DNA of 64,000 nt from Symbiodinium natans (taxonomy: Eukaryota; Sar; Dinophyceae; Suessiales; Symbiodiniaceae), in assembly GCA_905221605.1 (NCBI GenBank), contig CAJNDS010002414.1:262710-326709 (forward strand), written 5' to 3'. This document shows positions 49,541-61,653 of this stretch, piece after piece (the stretch's first letter is position 1; every line of letters starts with the position of its first letter). The notes below the pieces were generated by a model, which was given only the letters and a program-made list of their open reading frames with translations, had not been told where the DNA came from and searched no databases. A program made the translations under genes and the position numbers.

Positions 49541-51329
49541 TCGGCCTTGTTTGCCAGTTGGCCTCTTGCTTTTTCTCTTCTATATATTTGGCCCCTATCT
49601 TTGAAAATGTGCTCTTCTTGGTTTCGTTTCTAGGTGGCCAAAGGTCATGCTTGCTTCCCCCACCTCATCCCCCACCCATCCACCCGAGGCCCTTGGCGGA
49701 AATTCTTGAAACCCAATGTCTCTGTTTGAGGCAATGCGAACCCCTAATGTTGGGGTCAGTAGGGACCGTCAGTGGAGCGCGAGGCAGCCCGAGATTGAGA
49801 GGAGAAGCTTGAATCTGCTGGGGATTTGGGGGGCAGAGCCTTTCCTTCTGACTTGCCATTGCTTGCTCTGTGGGCTCGCAATGCCGTTCAGGTCGAATTG
49901 GGTGGCTTGCTCCAGTAGTTGAGTACACAAAACGAGCACTCGTGTCGTTCTACGCTTTGATGGCGGCTAGTCCTCGTCTACGTCGCAAGCTGTTGGAAAA
50001 GCCATGGTTCAGAAGAACCCTGGTTCGGAAACTATCAGGTCACCGATGTGGCGTCCACTTGGCATTGAAGGAATCGAGGTGTTCTTGCTTGCGAGCGAGC
50101 CAAATCTCAATCCCCGCTCACACACTCTCTCTCTCTCTCTCTCTCTCTCACGCACACACTTTGCTGCAGAACGCGTCTCCTTGGCGTTGGCCGCTGGTCG
50201 GCTTCCTCGAAGGTCCAGTAGCCTCCAAGAAACACCGAAGCTCGGAAGAGATCTCAAGTCGTTCTTGCTCGACGACACATGACAGATGGCACGATACGAT
50301 GTGACTGAGTGACTGAGTGGATGACTTGCGTTCAAGCTCCACCTCCACGCTACCACTGGAAGCTGTCGCTGCAGGAATGCCAGCGGCCTCTCTTCATTCG
50401 GAGCAAAGTGCTACTGCAAACTGCCGCTGCTAGACGGCGACTGCGCGTCTGCACGCCGTTGCCAAGCTCTTTTCGGGGCCTGCTCCGGTTGCTCATCCTT
50501 GGTCTGATCCGGCACCTACGCAGAGACAGCACCAGAATCCAGCGCGTACAATACCTGACCTACGCTGTCTTTCGGCGCAAGGCCTTCCGATCAGGACCTT
50601 CCAAGCCCGTTGGAACCTGGAAAGATGCCTCAGCATGCACGACAGCACCGGACAGCACATCACGGCGCCCCTGCCACATCCAGGTGATACATGCCGCTAT
50701 ATCAAACAGGTGGTGTACCGAGGATGATCCGGGAAGCGCACCAGCAAATGTGGCAGGAGTTGCCGGAGTCCCATCATGAGCGCCGCTTCTGCGAGCACTG
50801 TGCAGTGCACCTTTAAAACAAGCAGCAGCCGGAAAGACAGGACTGTAAGGGTGGCCAGGCTTTCACGAGGCGCGAGTGCCTGCTCCGCAAACGCTGCCAT
50901 CTCTGCCCAGTTGTGGATCGCGAGAGCTCCCACAAGAGTGTCCTGCAGCAGCTTCTTTTAATTAGGCTCCTGACATGTGCCTGTGATCTGATGTACGCCA
51001 GGCACGCGAGTTCTTGGGAACCGAGGTGCAAGTACGTGGTGAGGCACCTGAGCCCTGATCGCATGGGGATCAAGCATCAGCATACATCTCAGCATCATGG
51101 GCATCATGTGCATCACGGGCATCATGGGCATCATGATGCCCTTCCCATAGAAAGGGGTGCCCAGGGTGGGCCTTACCCCTTCTCTCGTGAATTTCCCTTC
51201 GCTCAAAGAAGGCATCGCGAGTACAAGGACCGTGTCTTTGGCTTCGCAGGCGCCAGTAGTACAAAGAACCTACAAGCTCCCACCAGGCATCTGATGGAGC
51301 TCCGTCAACATCGTGCCATAAGATGACCT
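49541..51329. other. Mostly unassigned; exon-like minus-strand segment and simple repeats
   Basis: Minus strand 50933-50697 is open and helical (GALAIHNWAEMAAFAEQALA) and may be an exon. (CT)n lies at 50123-50150. Degenerate 'GGGCATCAT' repeats lie at 51080-51140. Confidence 0.35.
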
Positions 51330-53082
51330 GTGGGGAGCAGCTTTCTGCTTCAACAGAGTTCGTAGCACCTGCCTGCGAACTCAACTGCCACGCTGTTGCA
51401 AACGGCCCTGTCGCGTGGACATTGCGCTGGAACCTCACGTGTCGCTTGATGTGCCATCCGGAATTCGCCGCAGCCTCCTGCACTGGCGCGTCCTTAGCTT
51501 CGGCTGGGAGCCTACGAGAAACAAAGCTGATGGGCGCAAAGCTTGAATATGTCCGGAACACTTCTGCGCTCTGGAGTCAAGGCTCTTCTGCATTTCCCCA
51601 GAGAATCCAGAGCGAGCGGCAGCCAGCTTTCAGAGCAACAGTGCAAAGCTCGTCCAAGGGCAGAAAGCTGCGGTCCAATGCCCGTCTTCGAGACAGCTTC
51701 TCATCATCCGTGCCCTTGCGCATATTGACGAGCTTGTCATCATATGGTGGATTGCATACGAAGACGAGAGAGTGACTTTGCACACCCATCTGGCCGAGCT
51801 GGTCTACCTGCCAATGCTCCAGAGGGCTGTGGATGGGCCTCATCTTCCCTGCCCATGGGGATGAGGAGAAATTCGCCGTGGCAACTCGCACTGCATTCTC
51901 GTCAATGTCAAGAGCATGTATGTGTAGATGTGCCAGGCTACCCTTAACTCTCTCCCATTCTTGAGCAAAGATCAATGCTAGAACACCTGTACCAGTGCCC
52001 ACATCAACGAGGGTGAGGTCTGTGAAGTCAGTTTCGGTGCAGAGCGAGCGACTAACCAACGACGCAAACGCGCAAGCTGCTTGTGTGGCTCTGAGTCCAG
52101 ATGACTTCGGCTGCCACAAGCTGAAACGTCGAAAATGAAGGAAGTCTCCCCCGGCCAGATACGCCTTGGTGTAAGTGCCATCCAGAACCTTTGTCGCACC
52201 CGCATGAATGGCAATGACTTTGTTGCACACTTTGTCCATGAAGGTCCGGTCCCGGGAAGCAACCAGCACTGTCTCGAAAAGCGGTGGCTCCTGCGTCAAG
52301 GATGCCTCTAGGCATGCACAGGCTTCCTCAGCCATGTCGTCCGTCACATCATCAAGCAGCAAAACGTTCGGATGCCACAGGGCCAAAGCAGCTATGCCAA
52401 CTCTGACCGCGTCGCTGAGCGATAACTCATCTAAGGAATGTTCTGCCAAGCTGGTGATGCCCAGGCGCCAGAGAATGGCATCGAGACACCGCTCAGGGTC
52501 ACGTTGCGGGCTCTCCGTGAGGCTCTCCTGGAGATCGCTGAAAGGCTCTTCACGCCGAACTTCATGCCCTTCTGGGGATCCATCTTGCTCAGGCAGGTCC
52601 ACCACAGAGCACTGCCGTTGGGCATTTGGCTCACACGGCTCTCCGCGGAAGTGCACTCCTCGCAGGCGGGGGCGGAGACCTGAGCCGCCCGTGAACTGCT
52701 CCAGAAGCCGCGCACGGACGGTCTCTCTGCGAGCTTCTCCGGATTCTCCAACCTTTGCAATGCTCAGTTTCCCCAGCCAGCCCTTGCGACAGACCAGTAG
52801 TCGACGGACCCCCGGCGCGAAGGTGATGCACCCGGACACAACTGCAGCATCCCCTGCGATGGCATCAATCTGCAGGCTCTTGCCACATCCGGACGGACCT
52901 GCCAAGGCCACACGCTCTCCAGGCAGGGCAGTCCAGGAAGCACAAAGTGATGGATGGCCTTCTGCGATCACCTCGCGTAGCTCCATCTCGGCATCGGCCG
53001 CCGGCCGCACGTGCACAGCTACAGGATGAGAAAAGTTGCCGCTATGTGGGGGAGTAGCGTGCCAATAAGTGTCCATCTGCAT
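51330..53082 (-). CDS. ABC ATPase fused to an adenine-N6-type methyltransferase
   Basis: 501 codons (53082-51577), then the same frame continues past one TGA to about 51330. Residues 62-69 are a Walker A motif GPSGCGKS. 220-224 (LSLSD) replaces the ABC signature, 240-248 is Walker B (VLLLDDVTD), and 276-280 (ASRDR) stands where ABCF proteins have SHDR. This looks like the second, degenerate half of an ABCF-type ATPase. From about 330 follows a class I methyltransferase: LVDVGTGTGVLAL (358-370), ALDIDENA and NPPY (444-447). NPPY plus the following R-x-A-L-D-x-S-F-L-P-L-D pattern resembles TrmN6/YfiC-type adenine-N6 enzymes. The first ~30 residues may be intronic. The frame after the TGA (VFRTYSSFAPISFVSRR, later ATAWQLSS) still looks coding, so the stop may mark an unrecognised intron, a pseudogene or a sequence error. 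Confidence 0.65.
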
Positions 53083-53241
53083 CCAACCTTAACATGCCTG
53101 CATATACTGCCGCGAGCAACGACATACAAAAAAAGACTACACACACAAACACATGGAAGCCCATGCTCAAGTTGACGCGGCGTTTGGAGACTAAAGCATG
53201 AACGGAGGTCGGAACTGATTGCGTACAAGACGAGCATGCAA

Positions 53242-53565
53242 TTACAGTTCCTCATCCCATTGAACCGCAATGTCCTGGGCGTACAGTTGCAGCTTCCAAT
53301 CTCCGACCAGCTGTGCAAGGTGCAGCAGCTGCATCCACCACGTCTCCGGCGGAGCCTCGGCACCAGGTTTTGCACACACACCGTACACAACCGGGGGACA
53401 CAGGAGGGGAACGACCATGAGCTGCCTCAGCAAACCCACCCTGAGCCTCGTCGTCTCTATGCCGACCAGCACGACGGAGAGGCCATGTGAGCTCCAAGTC
53501 ATCCTGGGCAGAGAGCGCTGATGGCCCTCGAACATCCCAGAATCCCTCTCAGGAATGGCAGGCAC
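53242..53565 (-). CDS. Exon-like segment upstream of the ABC-methyltransferase
   Basis: Open frame with GLSVVLVGIETTRLRVGLLR and a hydrophobic stretch, then ETWWMQLLHLAQLVGDWKLQ. Coding character is good but the family is not recognised. It may be a 5' exon of the gene at 53.1-51.3 kb. Confidence 0.4.
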   Translation of the reverse strand: MPAIPERDSGMFEGHQRSLPRMTWSSHGLSVVLVGIETTRLRVGLLRQLMVVPLLCPPVVYGVCAKPGAEAPPETWWMQLLHLAQLVGDWKLQLYAQDIAVQWDEEL

Positions 53566-53867
53566 TACAGCAGCATCGAGAGAGCAGCATTACTGCAGCA
53601 GACAGCTGCCTGCGTGTACAGGTATCGAAGCCATGCGAAGACGACGTCCGCTGAATACTGCTGGAGGTCCAACTGATAGGTTGGTGCGCCTCCGCCTCCC
53701 CAAAACACAGCAGACGTTAAGTCAACTTCACACCCAAACTGTGTGGGAACTTCGTCATTCCCTGGTGACCTCCTCCGTCCCGTCGGCGAAGGCGTAGTTT
53801 TGGCATGGTATCAGACGAATCGAAAGTGGTCTGACCAAGCCTAAGCGCTGAACAAGTGCCTCTCCCC

Positions 53868-54520
53868 CCCTAAACCCTAAACCCTAAACCCTAAACCCTA
53901 AACCCTAAACCCTAAACCCTAAACCCTAAACCCTAAACCCTAAACCCTAAACCCTAAACCCTAGCCCACCCAGCAAAGCACAGCGGAAGCTGTGACTGCG
54001 GCCGACCACCTCCTGCCAACTCGGCTGGCCCATCAAGCCTGTGGCAGATACGGCACAAGCATACTACTTGAGATCTTGTTTAGGGTTTAGGGTTTAGGGT
54101 TTAGGGTTTAGGGTTTAGGATTTAGGGTTTAGGGTTTAGGGTTTAGGGTTTAGGGGCTGCACTTAGGACAGTAGCCAAAAAGGCTAAGGATCTAAAGTTA
54201 CAGTAAAGCACCACAAAAAGATGTTCCTCCTTATCCTAACAGCTACCAGTCCTTCATAGGGATTATAATAGGGAGGGGTACTAGAATCCCTATATATCCA
54301 TACTAAGGACTGTTAGTAGCCTTTTGCGGGCCTCCGCTCTGTCTGCAGATTGCTGCAACCAGCACAGAGGACCTCTCACGCAATTGCGGCGCCTTTTCTT
54401 CGCCCTATATGCTGCCAGATGTGCCATGTACACTAGGGTTTAGGGTTTAGGGTTTAGGGTTTAGGGTTTAGGGTTTAGGGTTTAGGGTTTAGGGTTTAGG
54501 GTTTAGGGTTTAGGGTTTAG
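53868..54520. repeat. Telomere-like arrays and MITE D relative
   Basis: (CCCTAAA)13 at 53869-53964, and TTTAGGG arrays at 54079-54153 and 54434-54519. Between the last two lies a family D element (about 54232-54315; CCAGTCCTT and AAGGACTG). The segments between arrays are open, for example 53966-54078 on the minus strand with EVVGRSHSFRCALL. Confidence 0.8.
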
Positions 54521-54639
54521 GACACTAAGCCAGCCACGAAGGCGTGGGCTTGCAGGTGTCCATCCGCCGGGAGCCACCGGGGACCCCAATGATGCTTTCG
54601 CGGCCTCACGACTTTGACTGTCAGAAGGTGCAAAATGTA

Positions 54640-55105
54640 GGAAAAAACTGCTGCGACACTGTATTCGGAACTTCCGTCCAGCCGAAGCAGGATTGAGATC
54701 CATGCCCTGGTGGGGCACACAAGAGGTCCGTGTCTGGACCGTCGCGATCTGGAGGCCGCAGGGTCTGCTGCAGTAGCGTCCACCTGATGTGCGTGCACGT
54801 CATGCTGGACGCTTGGAAGAGTCTCCGCTCTCAGTCGCTGACATCGCAGTGCCAACGGAAGAAGCTGGCACAAAGAGTGCCGGTGCACCCGGCGCATCCA
54901 TGTGAAGCAGGAGCCTGAAGCGAGGCTTCAAGCTCTGATCTGGCAAAGTTAGATGTGAACAGCTCTGCTGACAGATGGAACTGAAGCGGGTTGGAACGAC
55001 CAAGTGCTTTGTCCGGGGTTTGTGCTGATCACAGAGCCGTGACAAGCGCTCCATGCCCAAGCAGACACCGATGTGCCGTAGATCGCGGACCTCTAACCAT
55101 TGCAA
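54640..55105 (-). CDS. Exon-like segments, unrecognised
   Basis: 55105-54800 is a 101-codon open segment with strong coding character (WLEVRDLRHIGVCLGMERLS...). 54790-54640 continues in a further open segment (RPPDRDGPDTDLLCAPPGHG). No domain is recognised. Confidence 0.4.
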
Positions 55106-56368
55106 TCAAACTCACAGGACTGAGCATGCGGGGAGCTAGTTGAGATCCAATCGAGGCCTCTTGCCGCAAGAGCAGGCCACGAGCCTGTCACGTGTACTAT
55201 GCACATCCACATCAAGCTCAAGAGCAGGTAGCCTCTGCTTCTAGCTCGCTAGCAGCTGCGATGTCTCGGTAAGGTCATTCATGCGCTGTTGCTAACTAGC
55301 GTATTCTCATACCCTCGCGGGCCTCGAAAAAATTGTAAAACGACGTAGTGAACCAACTAGTAAAACACATGAACGAAGTAAGTGAAGTGACTGCAAAAGC
55401 CTTTGCAACATACTTCATGTGTGTGGGCTTTTGGCATGATATCATAGTCAAGGAAGTTCACGGACACAATCTGATTAGTAGCCCGTGCAAAATTGCTGTG
55501 AGCTTGCGATCGTTTTGGTGTCTCGTTCTTTCGCTAATTCTCAGATCACGCGCTCACTTCATTTGACTGGTATCTGTTGAGAGTAGTTGAAAGCAGCGAA
55601 AGGAGAAACAAGGTTGCCTCGCTCACTATGAACCTTACTATTTTTCTCCACTACGTTGTATTAAGATTGTAGTGCGCACAATGCGCACATCTCATGTGAG
55701 TTCTTTCCTTTGGCACGTGAATACAAATAATTCGGAATTGTTGCCCAAAGGCGCCTGAATTCATGCGTGAATGACAAGAATATTCTGGGACCCTTCATGC
55801 TTCATCAGTTTGGGTTCTTAGTGCTAATGGCTTGGAAGCAGAGGCTAGGTCTCAAGGCGTGACAGGGAGAGAGCGGCTAACCTGGCATGCGACTGACTCC
55901 CGAAGCCCTTCTTGACCATGAACCCAACAGCCCAGATGATACCTTATATATATATATATATAATATATATATATATATATTCATATATATATATATATAT
56001 TCATATATATATATATATATTCATGATCTGTGTTCTTGGGTCCAAAACATTTTGGCGAAAAAGGTGGCAGGGCCACTGCTCGCAGACGCGTGGGGCGCAG
56101 AGATTCATCCGCAGCCTGTCTGCATCATCGGGCAGCATGCTTGCACCGAGCCTCCTGCGCCCCCCAAGTCCCCAGTCCTCCGGGCTGGACCCATGTGGTC
56201 GCAGGCGAAGTTGCTGCTCTCGCTGCCATGCAGGGTGAGACCTTCAGAGCCCACAGCCCTAAAAAAAACCGCCGCCTTCTTTTTGCTGCCTTTGCTCCGA
56301 GGACCCAGGCTCATCAATCACTTCGATGCTTCGAAGCCTTGTTGGGCTTGCGATGCAATGCAGGGGCG
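55106..56368. other. AT-rich DNA without recognised gene
   Basis: 55300-55830 is AT-rich and has no recognised feature. 55947-56023 is a (TA)n microsatellite broken by TTCATA. 56024-56360 has short open frames on both strands. Confidence 0.4.
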
Positions 56369-56463
56369 TTTAGGGTTTAGGGTTTAGGGTTTAGGGTTTA
56401 GGGTTTAGGGTTTAGGGTTTAGGGTTTAGGGTTTAGGGTTTAGGGTTTAGGGTTTAGGGTTTG
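56369..56463. repeat. Interstitial telomere-like array, (TTTAGGG)13
   Basis: An almost perfect array. The DNA between 56464 and 57180 has no recognised gene. Confidence 0.9.
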
Positions 56464-57185
56464 AGAAAGCTCAGAGACGGGCGTGTTTGTGCAGAAATAG
56501 CGCACGAGCCTCAGCACCATGATGACAGCGGAACGTTCGACTTCATCTAGCTATTGGCAGAGGCCTGGGCGTTGCCAAGACCGCTTCACCGAAACTCCGT
56601 AACTCCAAGCCGCTGAGTGCGGATGACGCAGGCCCCTGTCAGCAGACTCGGTGACTGTACAGGAGAGGTGGAGGGAGTCCATCCCATGGGGGAAGAAACA
56701 GATGCTGCTCTGCCTGGTAGCCCAAGGGAGGCTGGTGTCGAGATCGCGCGGCAGCACTTGTGGCGGGGGATCCGTATGCAGACGTGCCCTGGAAGCTAGA
56801 TGTTGCATTTGATTATTTCAGCTGTAGGCTAGGCACATTCGGCGCAGTTTATGGCTGACAGCTTAGCTCTCCGCATCCGAGCGCGCAGGAGGACTCCGCG
56901 CAGCTGAGATCACATCATCAGGCACTAGCTCCTGGCTTTCTGAAGGAAACACGCTATACCACAAAAAGGATACCCCAAGTAGTTTCCACACGAAAACTTA
57001 GCGGAACGGTCCTCTTCAGACGCACTGTCATCGGAGCTGAAATCTGGAACAGACCGCTTCGGAACTGCCGCTTGTGGAGCAGGCCGCGCGGCCTGGCTTG
57101 CTTCTCCCGCTACTTCTCAACAACAGACACGTGCATCATGCTGACATGTGAGCATCTTGTGATATACACTACGCATATATGTACA

Positions 57186-57495
57186 TATGCATTTATATTT
57201 ATATTCACATTTATATTTATATTTAAATTTATATTTATTTTATATTTACATTTACATTTATATTTATATTTATATTTATATTTATATTTATATTTATATT
57301 TATATTTATAGTTGTATTTATTTGTTTGCTTATTTCTTTATTTATTTGTTTATAGATAGCTCTATATATATATATATATATCCGCACACGCACACACATA
57401 TACATATATTTATATATGTACACATACACACGTAAATCACTTGGTTCTAGATCTATAAACACAACTATAAATATATATATATATACACACACACG
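57186..57495. repeat. TTTATA/AT/CA microsatellite
   Basis: (TTTATA)n from about 57190 to 57310, then (TTTA)n, (AT)n and (CA)n tracts. Confidence 0.9.
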
Positions 57496-57499
57496 ATGC

Positions 57500-58290
57500 A
57501 GCTCGGAAGCGATGCGTCCGTCAAAAAGCTCAACAAGCATGACCCCGCACGAGAGCATGCAATGCTGGGCTCGGAACAACCATCTTGTCTCGCAACTCCT
57601 TCTTTGCAACACCACCATTCCCTGGGATCCAGCGGCTTGAGGCAGGGAGTTGAGGTTGACTCAGCAAGCTGTGAAAGCGAGGTACATCGGCCCGAGCCTG
57701 AGTCAGAATCCGAGCTGAATGTTGGAATTGGCTTCTTCCTCCCGTGTCGCCACCAGCCATGTCCGAAACAGACCCATGAGATGATAAACACCGAGCCTCG
57801 GAATGCTTGTCTTGCCCTTGGTGGCTAAACAGCTGCGCAGTGCTCTGAATGTATTGTTTGCTGCGTCGGTGTGTTGCACGCGGGCACTGTTCGACTGCTC
57901 TCTTGAGGGCACAACTTTGGCCTTTTGCAGAGTAGGCGGAGGGTTCAGCGCCTGCAGAAAGAGGCCAAGAACAACAAGAACACAAGGCCCCAACTGCTCG
58001 AATGATCTGCAATATCTGAGAGCCAGGCCAAACCAGCCGCTTCGTCGGCATCACTGTTTTGGGCAGCCCTTGCGAGAGAATGAAACATGAGACGCACAGA
58101 TGGATGGACAAGGCTAAGCCGGATGCGTTGGATGCTTTCTTTGGGCCACGCTCCTCGGAATCGAAAGGCTCTAGAAGCCACCGGCACCATGGACAAAGCA
58201 GCCTGCCTCTGGCGAGACCGATGCATTTCTGCTAGTTCGAGCAATCCGCCCGACTCACTGCCGGTGTCCTGCAGCTGGTTCTAGACAAAC
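57500..58290 (-). CDS. Exon-like segments downstream of the RCC1 gene, unrecognised
   Basis: Minus-strand open segments at 58244-57960 (ARAAQNSDADEAAGLAWLSD) and 57950-57560 (AVEQCPRATHRRSKQY) have coding character. They may be 3' exons of the RCC1-repeat gene. Confidence 0.3.
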
Positions 58291-58319
58291 GGTGCACAAA
58301 ACATTCGCTTGGCGTGAAC

Positions 58320-61300
58320 ATCATTCATCCTTCCCTGGGCCAGCGTGTCCTCTTCCTCTCTTTCCGGAGCCTCTTGGCGTAAACCATGGAGACACGACTT
58401 GTGACAGACTAGCAACGGCCTCGGTGCTAAAGATGGCAACGGACTCTGGGCGAAGGCGAACCACCTGGGATGACCACGAGATCACAGCAAAGGCAATGGC
58501 AGACATCACCCCATCATGGCTCCACTGAAAGACGCGTGGCCTGGCCTGCGCTGAAAAAGCACGCCACACAGGGGAGTCTGTGCCATCAGGCATTGCCTGG
58601 CATTCATATCAGCAATGCGCCCAGCTTAAGTCCGCACATCTGCTCCTAAGTGGGGTATAAGCTCGTCAGTATGACCAGTCGAGCGCGAATGGCTGTGCAG
58701 CACACGGGTATCCGGGCCTCCTCCTGCAAAGCCAGCCGGACAAGCTGGGCAGTCAAGCAAATGTCCCTTCGTGTCCAAAAAAGTCACAGAGTCCTCTGGC
58801 GTCGAGTCTTTCTCGGAGACAAGGAAAGCATCGCAAAAGTCCGACAGACTTGCCATTGCAACCTGCACATTGGACTGAGCCGTCAGCTGAACATGCGAGA
58901 TCTGAACATGATGACATGATGAACTTGCATCTGCAGGCTGTCGCTGTCCTGGTTCGAACTGGCAGCGACACCATCGTCTTTTTCTTCCTCCTACATAAGG
59001 AACATGTGCGGTGTATGTGCGGGGATTCTGCGTGGGCACACTTCGAGCTTCTACAGGAAACTCCATCGATGTCCTGAGACCAATCGGCAGGCAGCAGCCT
59101 GTCCAGCCTGCATTCGGCATCTGTCGCTCTCTGTCGCCCTGGACTACGACGAACTCTGGGCACTGTTACAAAAGCCCTAAACCCTAAGCCCTAAACCCTA
59201 AACCCTAAACCCTAAAAAGCCAGCCAGAAGTGCGGACTGGCAGGCGTCGCCGTGGCTATTGAATGCCAGCCTGCGGCGGCAGGCACAGTAACTACTGTAG
59301 TCTCTTTTTGAATGGACATTTCAGGGTTTAGGTTTTAGGTTTTAGGGTTTAGGGTTTAGGGTTTAGGGCCCCCTTTTTTTAAGGGACCAAGTGTCTTCAC
59401 CGCCATCCCGATGTGGCATCAGCTGCAAGTCATTGGCCCAGTTAGCAACTCCATAGAATTGGCAACAGGCGTGGCACACGCATCTGTATCAAGCCTCCTG
59501 CTGTTGCAGTGCCCACACGCACCAGTGGAAGCTTCGGGCTCGGGGCGACAAGCCGCGGTATCCAGGATACCTGGATCGACTCGCATGCAACGTCTCAGAG
59601 AGCACCAGGGCACCCAGCACTGCCTGCGAGGGTCTGCCCTTTGGCGCGCTGCTGCTCTGGGAGGTGGCGGCCTGCAGGGATGTGGCCGTCCCTCTGTGAA
59701 AATCCTACGATCGCAGCGTAGAGCAGCCACCTTGCCTGTAGCGGCGCACCCCAAGCATACAGGGCTCCATCCTGCGGAGCACAGGTATAGGGCTAAGCTG
59801 GCTGGTTCTTAGTAGGGAATGAGGGAATGAGGTACCCTATAGAATCCCTTAAAGGGTATATGTAGGGATCCCTGCTGAACCAGGGGGCTAAACAGCTGCA
59901 GCAGTCGTGCCCTTGCACAGGCCTGCGACAGCGCCAGGGAGTGGAGGCAGCCGGCATCGACGTGCACGATGCGGATGCCAACCAAGGCTCGAATGGGATG
60001 GGGCCTCGGCAAGAGGGGCACTGCCAGGATCTCGTATTCTTGTTATGATGGTTATTCTTGTGCTGATTGTTGTTATTATTTTTATGTTTATTGCGATTAT
60101 TATGTATTATATAAAATATGTTTTTAATTGTTATTACTATTGTTCTTATTATTCTTACTAATGTTGCTATTATTACTACTGTTATTAGCAGAAGGAGCTG
60201 TGGCTCCTGCCGCACCCACCAGTGAGACAGTTGTCGTAGGCGGAACCTATGGGTCTTGATGTCGTGTGCACCGTGACTCGGAAAGCAAAAACGCAGGGAA
60301 GCGCAAGGAGTCGGATCTGGATTTGGGGCATTGGCTGGAATGCGGCGTCCACTTGTGTCGAGTTTGGAACTGGCTGCCCTGAACGAGAGTTGAATGCACA
60401 TGCTGAGGCAGCAATTACCGACACCACCCAAAGTGGCTCTGCCTTGTCCTGTCATCGGACCACCTTCACCACCCCAGCTGTATGCTCTCCTCAGACATGG
60501 CCCGGAGCTGAAGGAAGAGGATCCTCTGTTCTCCCGAGGTCTGAGAGGCCCGGGCCCAGCCGAATCAAGCGCAAGGGAATGCGAGTCTCCAGCGGCAACC
60601 GCCTGTCGGGAGCAAGCATCCTCTGCATGCTGTCAGAAGGATTGCACGGTTGCACCAATATCCCCGCAAGAGTATGCACACAAAGATCACAGAAGTACCT
60701 GCATCACAAATGCCGCCGGACAGGCGCGGCCAAGCGTCAGCCTCGGTACCCAGGAACTCCCGTCGGAAGATGCTGGAAGTTAGCTAAATGTAGACAATGG
60801 GCAAACATATGTGCGACACAGAAGACAGCACTTCCGGGGGCTTCAGGCTCCAGCGGCTCATGGGACTCTTGCAGGTGCCCCACTCCAAGCTGCCCCTTGC
60901 TGTTGTCACCCCACGACATCAGCCTCGAGATTTCGGAAAGCGTTGAAGATCGTTGAGACCGCACACTTATTGACAGAGATCCTGACTTCCCCGCAGCCGA
61001 GCATAGGAGCACGAAAGCAGCACCAGCCGCAATGTCGATCCTGTGTAGCAAATCTACAACTCGCTGGAGCCGCGGAGTCTGAATCTTGGTTACCCCATGG
61101 GGGCCACAGAGAGACTGCATAAGGCGTGGACGTACCCTCAGCCAGTGTTTCTATGCGACGTGGGCGGAGCCTGAGGGGTCAACATGAGAGGCCCGAGGCG
61201 TGCATATGCCTAGTGACTAACCAGGCCTCAACACGCAAAGCAAAGACATCTCAGTTTCCGACTGCGCTCGAAACTTTGTTCGAAACCCCAGTCGGCCACT

Positions 61301-61621
61301 GGCACTCACTCCGAAAGTGAACACCTGCATCTGAGTTATCAGCTATTGCGGCTTCTGTCTCATAGAATGCAGACAATAGTGCAGCAGCTCGCTCTTCTAT
61401 CGAAGTTGTTCAAATTGTTCTTCATCTGGGCTACCGTGAGCTATCTCTGTCTCGACACCCTACTACATGCTACTTACTCCTTACTGCTTAAGAATGAACT
61501 ACCCACTCCCAACTTTCGGAGGGCTTGAGGGGCAGTCTTCTTTCTCTCTCTTCTTATTCTTCTTCTACTTCTACTCAGCGAAGAGGCCCCCCCTGCGGGA
61601 AGCCCCGGCCGCGACGGCCCA

Positions 61622-61653
<32 letters not shown>

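Noticed and set aside
57072-57435. Membrane proteins in the TTTATA/AT tracts (also 20786-21127 and 55887-56238)
   Set aside because: They are translations of microsatellites.
59793-60455. A 220-codon minus-strand protein with an Asn/Lys-rich middle
   Set aside because: The middle translates a TTATT simple repeat; only short parts at either side resemble coding DNA.
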